The position numbers were made by a program, and so were the translations under genes. A DNA stretch of 24,891 nucleotides, taken from contig JAFAZM010000107.1 in assembly GCA_019239785.1 (NCBI GenBank), positions 1 through 24,891 of the forward strand. Reading direction: 5' to 3'. The notes under the pieces were generated by a model that saw only the letters and a program-made list of their open reading frames with translations, was not told the origin of the DNA and ran no database searches. Positions 5,873-13,320 of the stretch are shown here, piece by piece. Within the stretch, counting starts at the first letter, position 1. The number at the start of each line of letters is the position of its first letter. The stretch is from Sphingomonadaceae bacterium. Lineage in GTDB: Bacteria; Pseudomonadota; Alphaproteobacteria; Sphingomonadales; Sphingomonadaceae.

Positions 5873-8694
5873 TCGGCGGCCTCGGCGGCGGCGGCGATCC
5901 GGCGGCTGTGCATCGCCTGGATCTCATAGGCCTCCTGCCATTCGGACGGGCCGTTGGACGGGCTCACCTGCACCGCCGTCACCTTGTATTCGGGGCAGTT
6001 GGTCGCCCAGTCGGAATATTCGGTGGTGACGACGTTCGCCTGGGTCATCGGATGGTGGAAGGTGGTGTAGACCACGCCCGGCGCGACCCGTTCGGTGATC
6101 AGGGCGCGAAGCGTGGTCTCGCCGGCGCGGCTGGCGAGCTTCACCCAGTCGCCGTCGCCGATGCCGCGCTGCTCGGCGTCGTGCGGATGGATTTCGAGCC
6201 TGTCCTCCTCATGCCAGACGGTGTTCGCCGTCCGCCGCGTCTGCGCGCCGACATTGTACTGGCTGAGGATGCGCCCCGTGGTCAGCAGCAGCGGGAAGCG
6301 CGGGCCGATCTTCTCGTCGGTCGCGACATATTCGGTGAGCACGAACTTGCCCTTGCCGCGTACGAAATGGTCGATGTGCATGACCGGCGTGCCCTCGGGC
6401 GCCTTGTCGTTGCACGGCCACTGGATCGAGCCCAATTCCTCGAGCCGCGCGAAGGAGACGGTGCTGAAGGTCGGCGTCACCGCGGCGATCTCGTCCATGA
6501 TCTCGGAAGGGTGCATGTAGTTCCAGTCGAGCCCCAGCGCGCGGGCGAGCAATTGGGTGACCTCCCAATCCTCATAGCCGTTCTTCGGCGCCATCAACTT
6601 GCGGACCAGCTGGATGCGCCGCTCGGCATTGGTGAAGGTTCCGTCCTTCTCGAGGAAGGTCGAGCCGGGCAGGAAGACGTGGGCGTAATTGGCGGTCTCG
6701 TTGAGGAAGAGATCGTGGACGACCACGCATTCCATCGCGGCGAGTCCGGCGGCGACATGCTTCGTGTTGGGATCGGATTGGAGGATGTCCTCGCCCTGGA
6801 TGTAGAGCGCCTTGAACAGGCCGTCGACGGCGGCGTCGAGCATGTTCGGGATGCGCAGGCCCGGTTCGTTGTCGATCGGCGCGCCCCATAATTTCTCGAA
6901 CATCTCGCGCGCGGCGGGATCGGAGACGTGGCGGTAGCCGGAAAGCTCGTGCGGGAAGCTGCCCATGTCGCACGAGCCCTGGACGTTGTTCTGGCCGCGC
7001 AGCGGGTTCACGCCGACGCCGGGCTTGCCAATATTGCCGGTGGCCATGGCCAGGTTGGCGATCGCCATCACTGCGGTCGTGCCCTGGCTGTGCTCGGTGA
7101 CGCCGAGCCCGTAATAGATCGCCGCATTGCCGCCGGTCGCATAGAGTCGGGCGGCGCCGCGCAGGTCCGCGGCGGGGACGCCGGTAGAGGTCTCCATCGC
7201 CTCGGGCGAATGCTCCGGCCGGGACACGAACTCGGCCCATTCGCGATATTCGTCCAGGTCGCAGCGCTCGGCGATGAAATCCTGGTCCGTCAGCCCCTCG
7301 GTGACGACGACGTGCGCCATCGCGGTCAGCACTGCGACATTGGTGCCGGGCTTCAACGGCAGATGGTAGCTCGCCTCGATATGGGGGGTGCGGACCAAAT
7401 CGATCCGGCGGGGATCGATCACGATCAATTTCGCGCCCTGGCGGAGGCGCCGCTTCATCCTTGACGCGAAGACCGGATGGCCGTCGGTCGGGTTGGCGCC
7501 GATCACGACCATCACGTCGCACTGCTCGACGCTGTCGAAATCCTGGGTGCCGGCCGAGGTGCCGAAGGTGGTCTTCAGGCCGTAGCCGGTCGGCGAATGG
7601 CAGACCCGGGCGCAGGTATCGACATTGTTGTTGCCGAAGCCGGCGCGGACCAGTTTCTGGACGAGGAAGGTCTCCTCGTTGGTGCAGCGCGAGGAGGTGA
7701 TGCCGCCGACCGACGACTTGCCGTATTTGGCCTGGATGCGGCGGAACTCGGCCGCGCTGTGCGCGATCGCCTCCTCCCAGCTCACCTTGCGCCAGGGCTC
7801 GTCGACCGAGGCGCGGATCATCGGCTCGAGGATGCGCTCGCGGTGGGTGGCATAGCCCCAGGCGAAGCGGCCCTTGACGCAGCTATGGCCGCGATTGGCC
7901 TTGCCGTCCTTCCAGGGGATCATGCGGACGACCTGCTCGCCCTTCATCTCCGCCCGGAAGGTGCAGCCGACGCCGCAATAGCCGCAGGTGGTGACCGCCG
8001 ACCAATCGGGCAGGCCGACCTCCTTGACCGCTTTCTCCTGCAGCGAGCCGGTCGGGCAGGCCTGGACGCAGGCGCCGCAGGAGACGCATTCGGACTGGAG
8101 GAAGGGCTGCTCCTGGCTCGCCGAGACATGGCTGCCGAAGCCGCGCCCCGAGATGGTCAGCGCGAACGTGCCCTGGACCTCGTCGCAGGCGCGGACGCAT
8201 CTGGAGCAGACGATGCACTTGGCGGGATCGAAATCGAAATAGGGATTGGAGGTGTCGACCTCGGCGCCGAGATGCTTGGCCACCGGCAGATAGCGGCTCT
8301 TCGCGACGCCGATCATCTCCGCCATCTCGCGCATCTCGGTGGCGACCTCCGGGACCGGATGGTCGGAGAGGTAGAGCTCCATCACGCCCTTGCGCAGGCG
8401 GTTGATCCGCTCGCTCGTCGTGCGGACCGTCATCCCCTCGGCGACCGGCGTGGTGCAGGAGGCGGGCGTCCCCGGCCTTCCGTCGATCTCGACCAGGCAG
8501 ATCCGGCAGGAGCCGAACGCCTTCATGCTGTCGGTCGCGCAGAGCTTGGGAATGTCGGTGCCGGCGAGGCTCGCCGCGCGCATGATCGAGGTGCCGGCCG
8601 GGACGGTGACGCTGGCGCCGTCGATGCTGAGCGTCACATTCTCGGCCGCCGGCGAGGCGGGCGTGCCGCGGTCGATCTCGCGGATCAAATTCAT
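5869..8694 (-). CDS. fdsA: NAD-dependent formate dehydrogenase alpha subunit (Mo, bis-MGD)
   Basis: 941 residues; the catalytic subunit that oxidises formate to CO2. N-terminal [2Fe-2S] ligands are Cys52, Cys63, Cys66 and Cys80. Two ferredoxin-type [4Fe-4S] sets follow (Cys160/163/166/170 and Cys203/206/209/213), then the cluster next to the cofactor (Cys237/240/244/272). The molybdenum ligand is Cys365 followed by His366 in CARVCHSPTG. The NuoG-like His-ligated cluster motif HxxxCxxCxxxxxC expected after LSDHP is absent: the sequence reads HPVPEVATEMREM with no cysteine. The total length is correspondingly slightly below the ~958 of Rhodobacter and Cupriavidus FdsA. ATG 8694 overlaps the fdsB stop as ATGA; the open frame continues upstream only inside fdsB. 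The rest is a standard DMSO-reductase-family subunit. Confidence 0.97.
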   Translation of the reverse strand: MNLIREIDRGTPASPAAENVTLSIDGASVTVPAGTSIMRAASLAGTDIPKLCATDSMKAFGSCRICLVEIDGRPGTPASCTTPVAEGMTVRTTSERINRLRKGVMELYLSDHPVPEVATEMREMAEMIGVAKSRYLPVAKHLGAEVDTSNPYFDFDPAKCIVCSRCVRACDEVQGTFALTISGRGFGSHVSASQEQPFLQSECVSCGACVQACPTGSLQEKAVKEVGLPDWSAVTTCGYCGVGCTFRAEMKGEQVVRMIPWKDGKANRGHSCVKGRFAWGYATHRERILEPMIRASVDEPWRKVSWEEAIAHSAAEFRRIQAKYGKSSVGGITSSRCTNEETFLVQKLVRAGFGNNNVDTCARVCHSPTGYGLKTTFGTSAGTQDFDSVEQCDVMVVIGANPTDGHPVFASRMKRRLRQGAKLIVIDPRRIDLVRTPHIEASYHLPLKPGTNVAVLTAMAHVVVTEGLTDQDFIAERCDLDEYREWAEFVSRPEHSPEAMETSTGVPAADLRGAARLYATGGNAAIYYGLGVTEHSQGTTAVMAIANLAMATGNIGKPGVGVNPLRGQNNVQGSCDMGSFPHELSGYRHVSDPAAREMFEKLWGAPIDNEPGLRIPNMLDAAVDGLFKALYIQGEDILQSDPNTKHVAAGLAAMECVVVHDLFLNETANYAHVFLPGSTFLEKDGTFTNAERRIQLVRKLMAPKNGYEDWEVTQLLARALGLDWNYMHPSEIMDEIAAVTPTFSTVSFARLEELGSIQWPCNDKAPEGTPVMHIDHFVRGKGKFVLTEYVATDEKIGPRFPLLLTTGRILSQYNVGAQTRRTANTVWHEEDRLEIHPHDAEQRGIGDGDWVKLASRAGETTLRALITERVAPGVVYTTFHHPMTQANVVTTEYSDWATNCPEYKVTAVQVSPSNGPSEWQEAYEIQAMHSRRIAAAAEAAE

Positions 8695-10181
8695 GACACG
8701 GTCTCCACGGCGCGCGTTCGGGCGAAATCCTCGGGAAAGTGGCGCAGCGCCGATAATATTGGATAAGGGGTGAAACCGCCAAGAGCGCAGAGCGATCCGA
8801 ACTTCATCGTCTCGCACAGCTCCTCGACAAGGACGAGATTGGCCTCGACATCCTGTCCGGCGATGATCCGGTCGAGCGTCTCCAGCCCGCGCACCGAGCC
8901 GATCCGGCAGGGTGTGCACTTGCCGCAGCTCTCCGCCTGGCAAAATTCCATCGCGAAGCGCGCCATCCTCGCCATGTCGACTGTGTCGTCGAAGACGACG
9001 ATCCCGGCATGGCCGATCAGTCCGTCCGCCGCGGCGAAGGCTTCATAGTCGAAGGGGAGATCGAACATGCTCGGCGGGAAATAGGCGCCGAGCGGGCCGC
9101 CGACCTGGACCGCGCGGACCGGCCGGCCGGAAAGGGTGCCGCCGCCGATCTCGTTCACCAGCTCGCCCAAAGTGATGCCGAACGCCGTCTCGAACAGGCC
9201 GCCATTCCTGACATTGCCGGCGAGCTGGATCGGCATCGTCCCGCGCGAGCGGCCCATCCCGTAATCGGCATAGGCCTTGGCGCCTTCGGCGAGGATGAAG
9301 GGCACAGCGGAAAGGGTGAGGACATTGTTGATGATCGTCGGCCTGCCGAACAAGCCCTCGATCGCCGGCAGGGGCGGCTTGGCGCGGACCTCGCCGCGCT
9401 TCCCCTCGATGCTCTCCAGCAGCGAGGTCTCCTCGCCGCAGACATAGGCGCCGGCGCCGGCGCGCACCTCGATGTCGAAGTCGGGGCCGAGCAGCCCCGC
9501 ATTGCGCGCGGTCTCGATTGCGCGGGTCATCGCCCGGATCGCGTGCGGATATTCGGAACGGATGTAGATGTAGCCCCGCGTGGCGCCGACCGCGAAGCCG
9601 GCGATCGCCATCCCTTCGATCAGCATGAAGGGATCGCCCTCCATCACCATCCGGTCGGCGAAGGTGCCGCTGTCGCCCTCGTCGGCATTGCAGACGATAT
9701 ATTTCTGCGCGGCCGGCGCGGCGGCGGCGGTGCGCCACTTGATCCCAGCCGGGAAGCCGGCCCCGCCGCGGCCGCGCAGGCCCGATTCGACCACCTCCTC
9801 GACGGTCGCCGCCGGACCCAGCGTCCGGGCCCGCTCCAGCCCCTTGAGGCCGCCATGCGCGCGATAGTCGTCGAGCGACTGCGGGTCGGTGATCCCGCAG
9901 CGCGCGAAGGTGAGGCGGGTCTGGCGCTTGAGGAACGGAAGCTCGTCGACTTGGCCGACGCAGCTCGGATGGTCGCGGCCGCGGCGGAGGATTTCGGGTA
10001 CGTCCTCGGGCGCGACGCGGGCGAAGCCGATCCGGCCTTCCGCCCTCTCCATTTCCAGCAGCGGCTCCAGTTCGAACATGCCGCGCGAGCCGTTGCGGAT
10101 CACGCCGGCGCCGACCGCCGCGGCCACTGCGTCCGCGCCGACCGCCACCGCGGCGGCATCGCCGGGAACGAAGATCCTCAT
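8691..10181 (-). CDS. fdsB: Formate dehydrogenase beta subunit FdsB (FMN, NADH site)
   Basis: 496 residues, like Rhodobacter FdsB. It is homologous to NuoF of complex I and takes electrons from the alpha subunit through a [4Fe-4S] cluster to FMN, reducing NAD+. Seen are the FMN/NAD glycine-rich segment GLRGRGGAGFPAGIKW, the NADEGDSGTFADR block, GAGAYVCGEETSLLESIEG, and the C-terminal cluster ligands ESCGKCTPCRIG with a further Cys in SLCALGG. ATG 10181 (MRIFVPGDAAAVAVG) overlaps the fdsG stop as ATGA. It sits in the order G-B-A-D, usual for the family apart from the missing fdsC. Confidence 0.96.
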   Translation of the reverse strand: MRIFVPGDAAAVAVGADAVAAAVGAGVIRNGSRGMFELEPLLEMERAEGRIGFARVAPEDVPEILRRGRDHPSCVGQVDELPFLKRQTRLTFARCGITDPQSLDDYRAHGGLKGLERARTLGPAATVEEVVESGLRGRGGAGFPAGIKWRTAAAAPAAQKYIVCNADEGDSGTFADRMVMEGDPFMLIEGMAIAGFAVGATRGYIYIRSEYPHAIRAMTRAIETARNAGLLGPDFDIEVRAGAGAYVCGEETSLLESIEGKRGEVRAKPPLPAIEGLFGRPTIINNVLTLSAVPFILAEGAKAYADYGMGRSRGTMPIQLAGNVRNGGLFETAFGITLGELVNEIGGGTLSGRPVRAVQVGGPLGAYFPPSMFDLPFDYEAFAAADGLIGHAGIVVFDDTVDMARMARFAMEFCQAESCGKCTPCRIGSVRGLETLDRIIAGQDVEANLVLVEELCETMKFGSLCALGGFTPYPILSALRHFPEDFARTRAVETVS

Positions 10182-10645
10182 GATGCGGCTGCCTGGTCGA
10201 TCAGACGGCGCGCCGACCCTTCGTCGAGCCGGGCGAAGACCCGGTCGCCGACCATCGCCGATGGGCCGCTGGCGCAGAGGCCGAGGCAATAGACGGTCTC
10301 GGTCTCGACCCGCGGATCCGCCTCGAACAGGGGCGCGAGCCGCTCGACGCCGCGCGCCTGGCAGGCCTCGGCGCGGCACAATTTGATCACCGGCCGGTCC
10401 GCCGGCACGCGCTTCAGATCGTGATAGAAGGTGACGACGCCGTGCACCTCCGCCCGCGACAGGTTCAGGGCATGGGCGACGATCGGCACCACCGCGTCCG
10501 GCACGTAGCCGAACGCGGCCTGGACGTCGTTCAGGATCGGCAGCAGCGCCCCCTCGCGCCCGTCATGGCGGCGCAATATCTCGTCGACCTCCGCCTCGGT
10601 CCAAGGCTCGGAACTCACCTTCACCTCATCCTCTTCCAGCGCCAA
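10178..10645 (-). CDS. fdsG: Formate dehydrogenase gamma subunit FdsG ([2Fe-2S], NuoE-like)
   Basis: 155 residues from TTG at 10645. A NuoE-like thioredoxin-fold subunit with [2Fe-2S] ligands Cys90, Cys95 (CRAEAC), Cys120 and Cys124 (CLGLC). The helical N-terminal part contains LLPILNDVQAAFGYVPD and HGVVTFYHDL, both typical. The start is uncertain. TTG 10645 has no Shine-Dalgarno but directly follows AACGAAT, exactly as the purU ATG does. GTG at 10624 or 10618 has GAGG upstream and would give a shorter protein that still holds the whole domain. It is first in the fds operon, with iclR 40 bases upstream on the same strand. Confidence 0.94.
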   Translation of the reverse strand: MALEEDEVKVSSEPWTEAEVDEILRRHDGREGALLPILNDVQAAFGYVPDAVVPIVAHALNLSRAEVHGVVTFYHDLKRVPADRPVIKLCRAEACQARGVERLAPLFEADPRVETETVYCLGLCASGPSAMVGDRVFARLDEGSARRLIDQAAAS

Positions 10646-10667
10646 TTCGTTAGCATAACATACAATT
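10645..10667. promoter_or_regulatory. fds operon copy of the shared AT-rich motif
   Basis: On the plus strand this reads ATTCGTTAGC, then ATAACATACAATT. It shares ATTCGTT and CATA, with the same spacing and overall length (23 bp), with sites at 651-673 and 24257-24279. Its AACATACAATT half resembles ACACATACAATT at 3306-3317. It abuts the possible fdsG start codon and would control the fds operon separately from iclR. Confidence 0.6.
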
Positions 10668-10685
10668 CAGGTGAACCTCTCCGGG

Positions 10686-11549
10686 TTAAGGTCGCGGCAC
10701 CAGAGCCGAGGCGGGAAGCTGCGCGAGCGCGACGCCGAGCTCGAACTGGCCGCCTTTCTCCTCGGCCGCGCGGCCGATCGCCGCCGCAGTCGCCTGCAAC
10801 GTGGAGAGATGCTGGGCGAGTACGTCCTTCATCTGCATCCGGTGGCTCGGCCAGGTGATGTTGATCGCGGCGACCGCATGGCCGTGCACGCGCACCGGCA
10901 CCGCGATCGAGCGGCGGCCGTCGGTGACCACCTCCTGCCGGTTGCGGTCGGGCCAGGGATGGGGGGGGTCGCGCTCAGACCAGCCCCGCGCGCTCGTCTG
11001 GGCGACGATCCGCTCGAGCGCGGCAACGCTGCCGGGCGAGGCGTCGCGCGGCTTGAGCCGGTTGATGATCGCCGCCCGCTCGACCGCGTCGCAGGCGGCG
11101 AGATAGGCGCGGCCGGTGGCGGTGTGGATGTAGGAGAGCTTGAGCCCGATCGGCCCGAGCACCGCCGAATCGAGCCGGTTCAGCGAGCTGTTCGTCTCGA
11201 TGATCTCGACATGGTCGAGCCGAGGCACCGCGAGCACCGAGGGCCAGGCGATCCGCCGGCTCAATTCGGCGAGGTGCGGCGAGGCCAGCTCGGCGAGCGC
11301 CGAGGCGCTGTCCGCGTCCCAGTCGACCACCTTGTGCAGCCGGCTCGGCAGGAAGGCGCCGTCGGCGATCCGCTGCCAGACCAAGCCGCGCTTGGAGAGG
11401 GTGAGCAGCATGCGGAGCAGGGTCGCCTTCGGGAGGCCGGTGCTCTCGTGCAGCTCCCTGAGGCTCGCCGCGCGCGAGCGGTGGATCTCGAGCAGCACGT
11501 CGATGCCGCGCTCGAGAGACCGCACCGATTTGACCTTCCGCTCGATCAT
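10686..11549 (-). CDS. IclR-family transcriptional regulator
   Basis: 287 residues. The N-terminal winged helix-turn-helix (about 8-65) reads VRSLERGIDVLLEIH then LRELHESTGLPKATLLRMLLTLSKRGLVW, a clear IclR pattern. The C-terminal effector domain (about 85-260) has typical blocks such as LGPIGLKLSYIHTATGRAYLAAC and a RRSIAVPVRVHGHAVAAINITW strand-turn-strand. IclR proteins near catabolic operons usually sense an aromatic or its breakdown product. It diverges from the Tm-1-like/biotin carboxylase operon across an 86-base spacer with an inverted repeat, making that operon its most likely target. ATG 11549 has GGGGTGA upstream. The ligand is unknown. Readthrough into fdsG is possible. Confidence 0.93.
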   Translation of the reverse strand: MIERKVKSVRSLERGIDVLLEIHRSRAASLRELHESTGLPKATLLRMLLTLSKRGLVWQRIADGAFLPSRLHKVVDWDADSASALAELASPHLAELSRRIAWPSVLAVPRLDHVEIIETNSSLNRLDSAVLGPIGLKLSYIHTATGRAYLAACDAVERAAIINRLKPRDASPGSVAALERIVAQTSARGWSERDPPHPWPDRNRQEVVTDGRRSIAVPVRVHGHAVAAINITWPSHRMQMKDVLAQHLSTLQATAAAIGRAAEEKGGQFELGVALAQLPASALVPRP

Positions 11550-11635
11550 CGCCGTTTCACCCCGTGCAACCTACTTGACGAAAGGCTGCACGGGAAGAGG
11601 ATGGGGCTAAGGTGATCCCATAAGAGGAGAGGATC
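11550..11635. promoter_or_regulatory. Divergent promoter with CCCGTGCA inverted repeat (candidate IclR operator)
   Basis: CCCGTGCA at 11561-11568 and TGCACGGG at 11587-11594 form a perfect 8-bp inverted repeat with an 18-base spacer. TTGACG at 11575-11580, between the arms, fits a -35 element for the rightward operon, though no good -10 follows at 17 bases. AGAGGAGAGG just before 11636 is the ribosome-binding site. IclR binding here is inference from position. Confidence 0.55.
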
Positions 11636-12859
11636 ATGGCCCGTCCCAAGGTGCTGCTGCTCGCCACCCAGGACACGAAGGAGGTGGAGGCCCGCTTCCT
11701 CCGCGAGCATCTCACCGCTTATGGCTGCGAAGTCATCCACCTCGATGCCAGCGTTCGCCGCACGGTCGGCGGCGCCGAGATCGCGCCGGAGGAGGTCGCC
11801 GGAGCCGCGGGGAAGACGATCGGGGAGGTCCGGGCGCTCGGCCATGAGGGCAAGTGCATCGCGGTGATGATCGAGGGCGCGGTCGCCTGCGCGCTGAGGG
11901 CGCATGCGGAGGAGGGGCTGGCCGGCGCGCTGGCGCTCGGCGGCTCGATGGGCACGGCGCTTGCCGGCGCGGTCTTCCAGGCTTTGCCCTACGGCCTCCC
12001 CAAGCTGATCGTCTCGACCATGGCCTCGGGCTTCACCGCGCCTTATGTCGGCCGCAAGGACATCGCGATGCTGAACGCGGTCACCGACATCAGCGGGATC
12101 AACTCGATCAGCGAGGAGGTCTACCGCAACGCCGCCGCGGCGGTCGCCGGCATGGCCGCGCATTACGAACCGAAGGCGCGGGCGGAGAAGCCGCTGGTGC
12201 TCGTCGGCACGCTCGGCACCACCGAGAAATGCGTGCGGCGGGTGCGCGAGGCGCTGGAGGAGGACGGATTCGAGGTGATGGTCTTCCACACCTCCGGCGC
12301 CGGCGGGCCGACGATGGATTCGATCGCCGCCGACCGCGAGGTGGCGGCGGTGCTGGACCTCAGCCTCACCGAGATGGTCGACACCCTCTTCGGCGGGCTC
12401 TGCGCCGGCGGGCCCGACCGCGGCAGGGCCGGGCTCACCAAGGGCGTGCCGACGATCGTCGCGCCGGGCAATGTCGATTTCATCATCGGCGGCCCGCTGG
12501 AGGCGGCGCAGGCGCAATTCCCGGGCCGGCGTTACCACGTCCACAATCCGGCCTTGACCGCGGTCCGCACCAATCTCGACGATCTGAAGAGGATCGCCGA
12601 CCATGTCGCCGGCCTGCTCGCCGAGGCGAAGGGGCCGGTGCGGGTGTTCGTGCCGCTCGGCGGCTTCTCCAACCATGACAGCAATGAAGGCCATATCCAC
12701 GAGCCGGACCTGCCGGCGCCGTTCGCCGACTATCTGCGCTCGGTGCTGCCGGCCGGGGTGACGCTCGAAACCCGCGCCTGCCATTTCAACGATCCGGAAT
12801 TCGCCGACGCGATCGTCGCGGCGACGCGTGAGCTGGTGCGGGAGCGCGCGCCGGCGTGA
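11636..12859 (+). CDS. Tm-1-like ATP-binding protein (UPF0261 family)
   Basis: 407 residues. It matches the UPF0261/Tm-1-like family throughout: N-terminal VLLLATQDTKEVEARFLREHL, ALGGSMGTALAGAVFQALPYGLPK, FHTSGAGGPTMDS, DLSLTEMVDTLFGGLCAGGPDR, APGNVDFIIGG, HNPALTAVRTN, PLGGFSNHDS and a C-terminal HFNDPEFADAIV. The tomato Tm-1 virus-resistance protein uses this domain, with bound ATP, fused to a TIM-barrel domain; the bacterial function is not established. Here it stands alone and is the first gene of a biotin carboxylase operon. Its stop overlaps the carrier-protein start (GTGA), so the two are translationally coupled. A plausible but unproven role is ATP-dependent activation of the carboxylase substrate. 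No dedicated kinase is otherwise seen. Family confident, function open. Confidence 0.9.
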   Translation: MARPKVLLLATQDTKEVEARFLREHLTAYGCEVIHLDASVRRTVGGAEIAPEEVAGAAGKTIGEVRALGHEGKCIAVMIEGAVACALRAHAEEGLAGALALGGSMGTALAGAVFQALPYGLPKLIVSTMASGFTAPYVGRKDIAMLNAVTDISGINSISEEVYRNAAAAVAGMAAHYEPKARAEKPLVLVGTLGTTEKCVRRVREALEEDGFEVMVFHTSGAGGPTMDSIAADREVAAVLDLSLTEMVDTLFGGLCAGGPDRGRAGLTKGVPTIVAPGNVDFIIGGPLEAAQAQFPGRRYHVHNPALTAVRTNLDDLKRIADHVAGLLAEAKGPVRVFVPLGGFSNHDSNEGHIHEPDLPAPFADYLRSVLPAGVTLETRACHFNDPEFADAIVAATRELVRERAPA

Positions 12860-13320
12860 GCGGCGACCTGCCGCTCAGCCCCGAGGACGTGGCGGAGATC
12901 GTCGCGATCCTCGACGGGAGCGCTTATGAACGGCTGGAGATCCGCACCACGCGCTTCACCCTGAGGGTCGCGCGGGCCGAGGGCGGAAGCGGCGGCTGGA
13001 CCCAGGAATGGGATTGGAGCGTCCCCCAGGCCGAAGCGGCAGACGCTGCAGTCGTGGCGCCGAGGGTCGAGGTCGGGGAGGGCCTGGTCGCGGTCCGTCC
13101 CCCGCTGCCGGGCACCTTCTACCGTTCGCCCCAGCCCGGGGCGCCGCCCTTCGTCGAAATCGGCGACACCGTGGGGCCGGACTCGGTGGTGGCGATCATC
13201 GAGACGATGAAGCTGATGAACCCGGTCCATGCCGGGGCAAGCGGCACGATCGCGGCAATTCTGGTCGACAATGCCGCGCCGGTCGAGGCCGAGGCGGTGC
13301 TGATGACCATAAAACCATGA
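12856..13320 (+). CDS. Biotin carboxyl carrier protein
   Basis: 154 residues, starting at GTG 12856, which overlaps the upstream stop. The C-terminal biotinyl domain (about 78-154) has the attachment site as ETMKLMN with Lys119. The usual EAMKM core is changed to ETMKL but the acceptor Lys and flanking Met are kept. PLPGTFYRSPQPGAPPFVEIGDTV is a standard lipoyl/biotinyl strand region as in AccB. The N-terminal 45 residues (SPEDVAEIVAILDGSAYERLEIRT) resemble the AccB start, and a Glu/Ala-rich linker follows. The stop overlaps the next start as ATGA. It is probably the carrier for the adjacent carboxylase and carboxyltransferase rather than for acetyl-CoA carboxylase. Confidence 0.93.
   Translation: MSGDLPLSPEDVAEIVAILDGSAYERLEIRTTRFTLRVARAEGGSGGWTQEWDWSVPQAEAADAAVVAPRVEVGEGLVAVRPPLPGTFYRSPQPGAPPFVEIGDTVGPDSVVAIIETMKLMNPVHAGASGTIAAILVDNAAPVEAEAVLMTIKP

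Noticed and set aside
7477..10292. Two long plus-strand frames opposite fdsA and fdsB
   Set aside because: Antisense to subunits with complete metal-binding motifs; no homology recognised.
11575..11612. A complete sigma-70 promoter for the Tm-1-like operon
   Set aside because: TTGACG is present, but no acceptable -10 lies 16-18 bases downstream, so only the -35-like element is noted.
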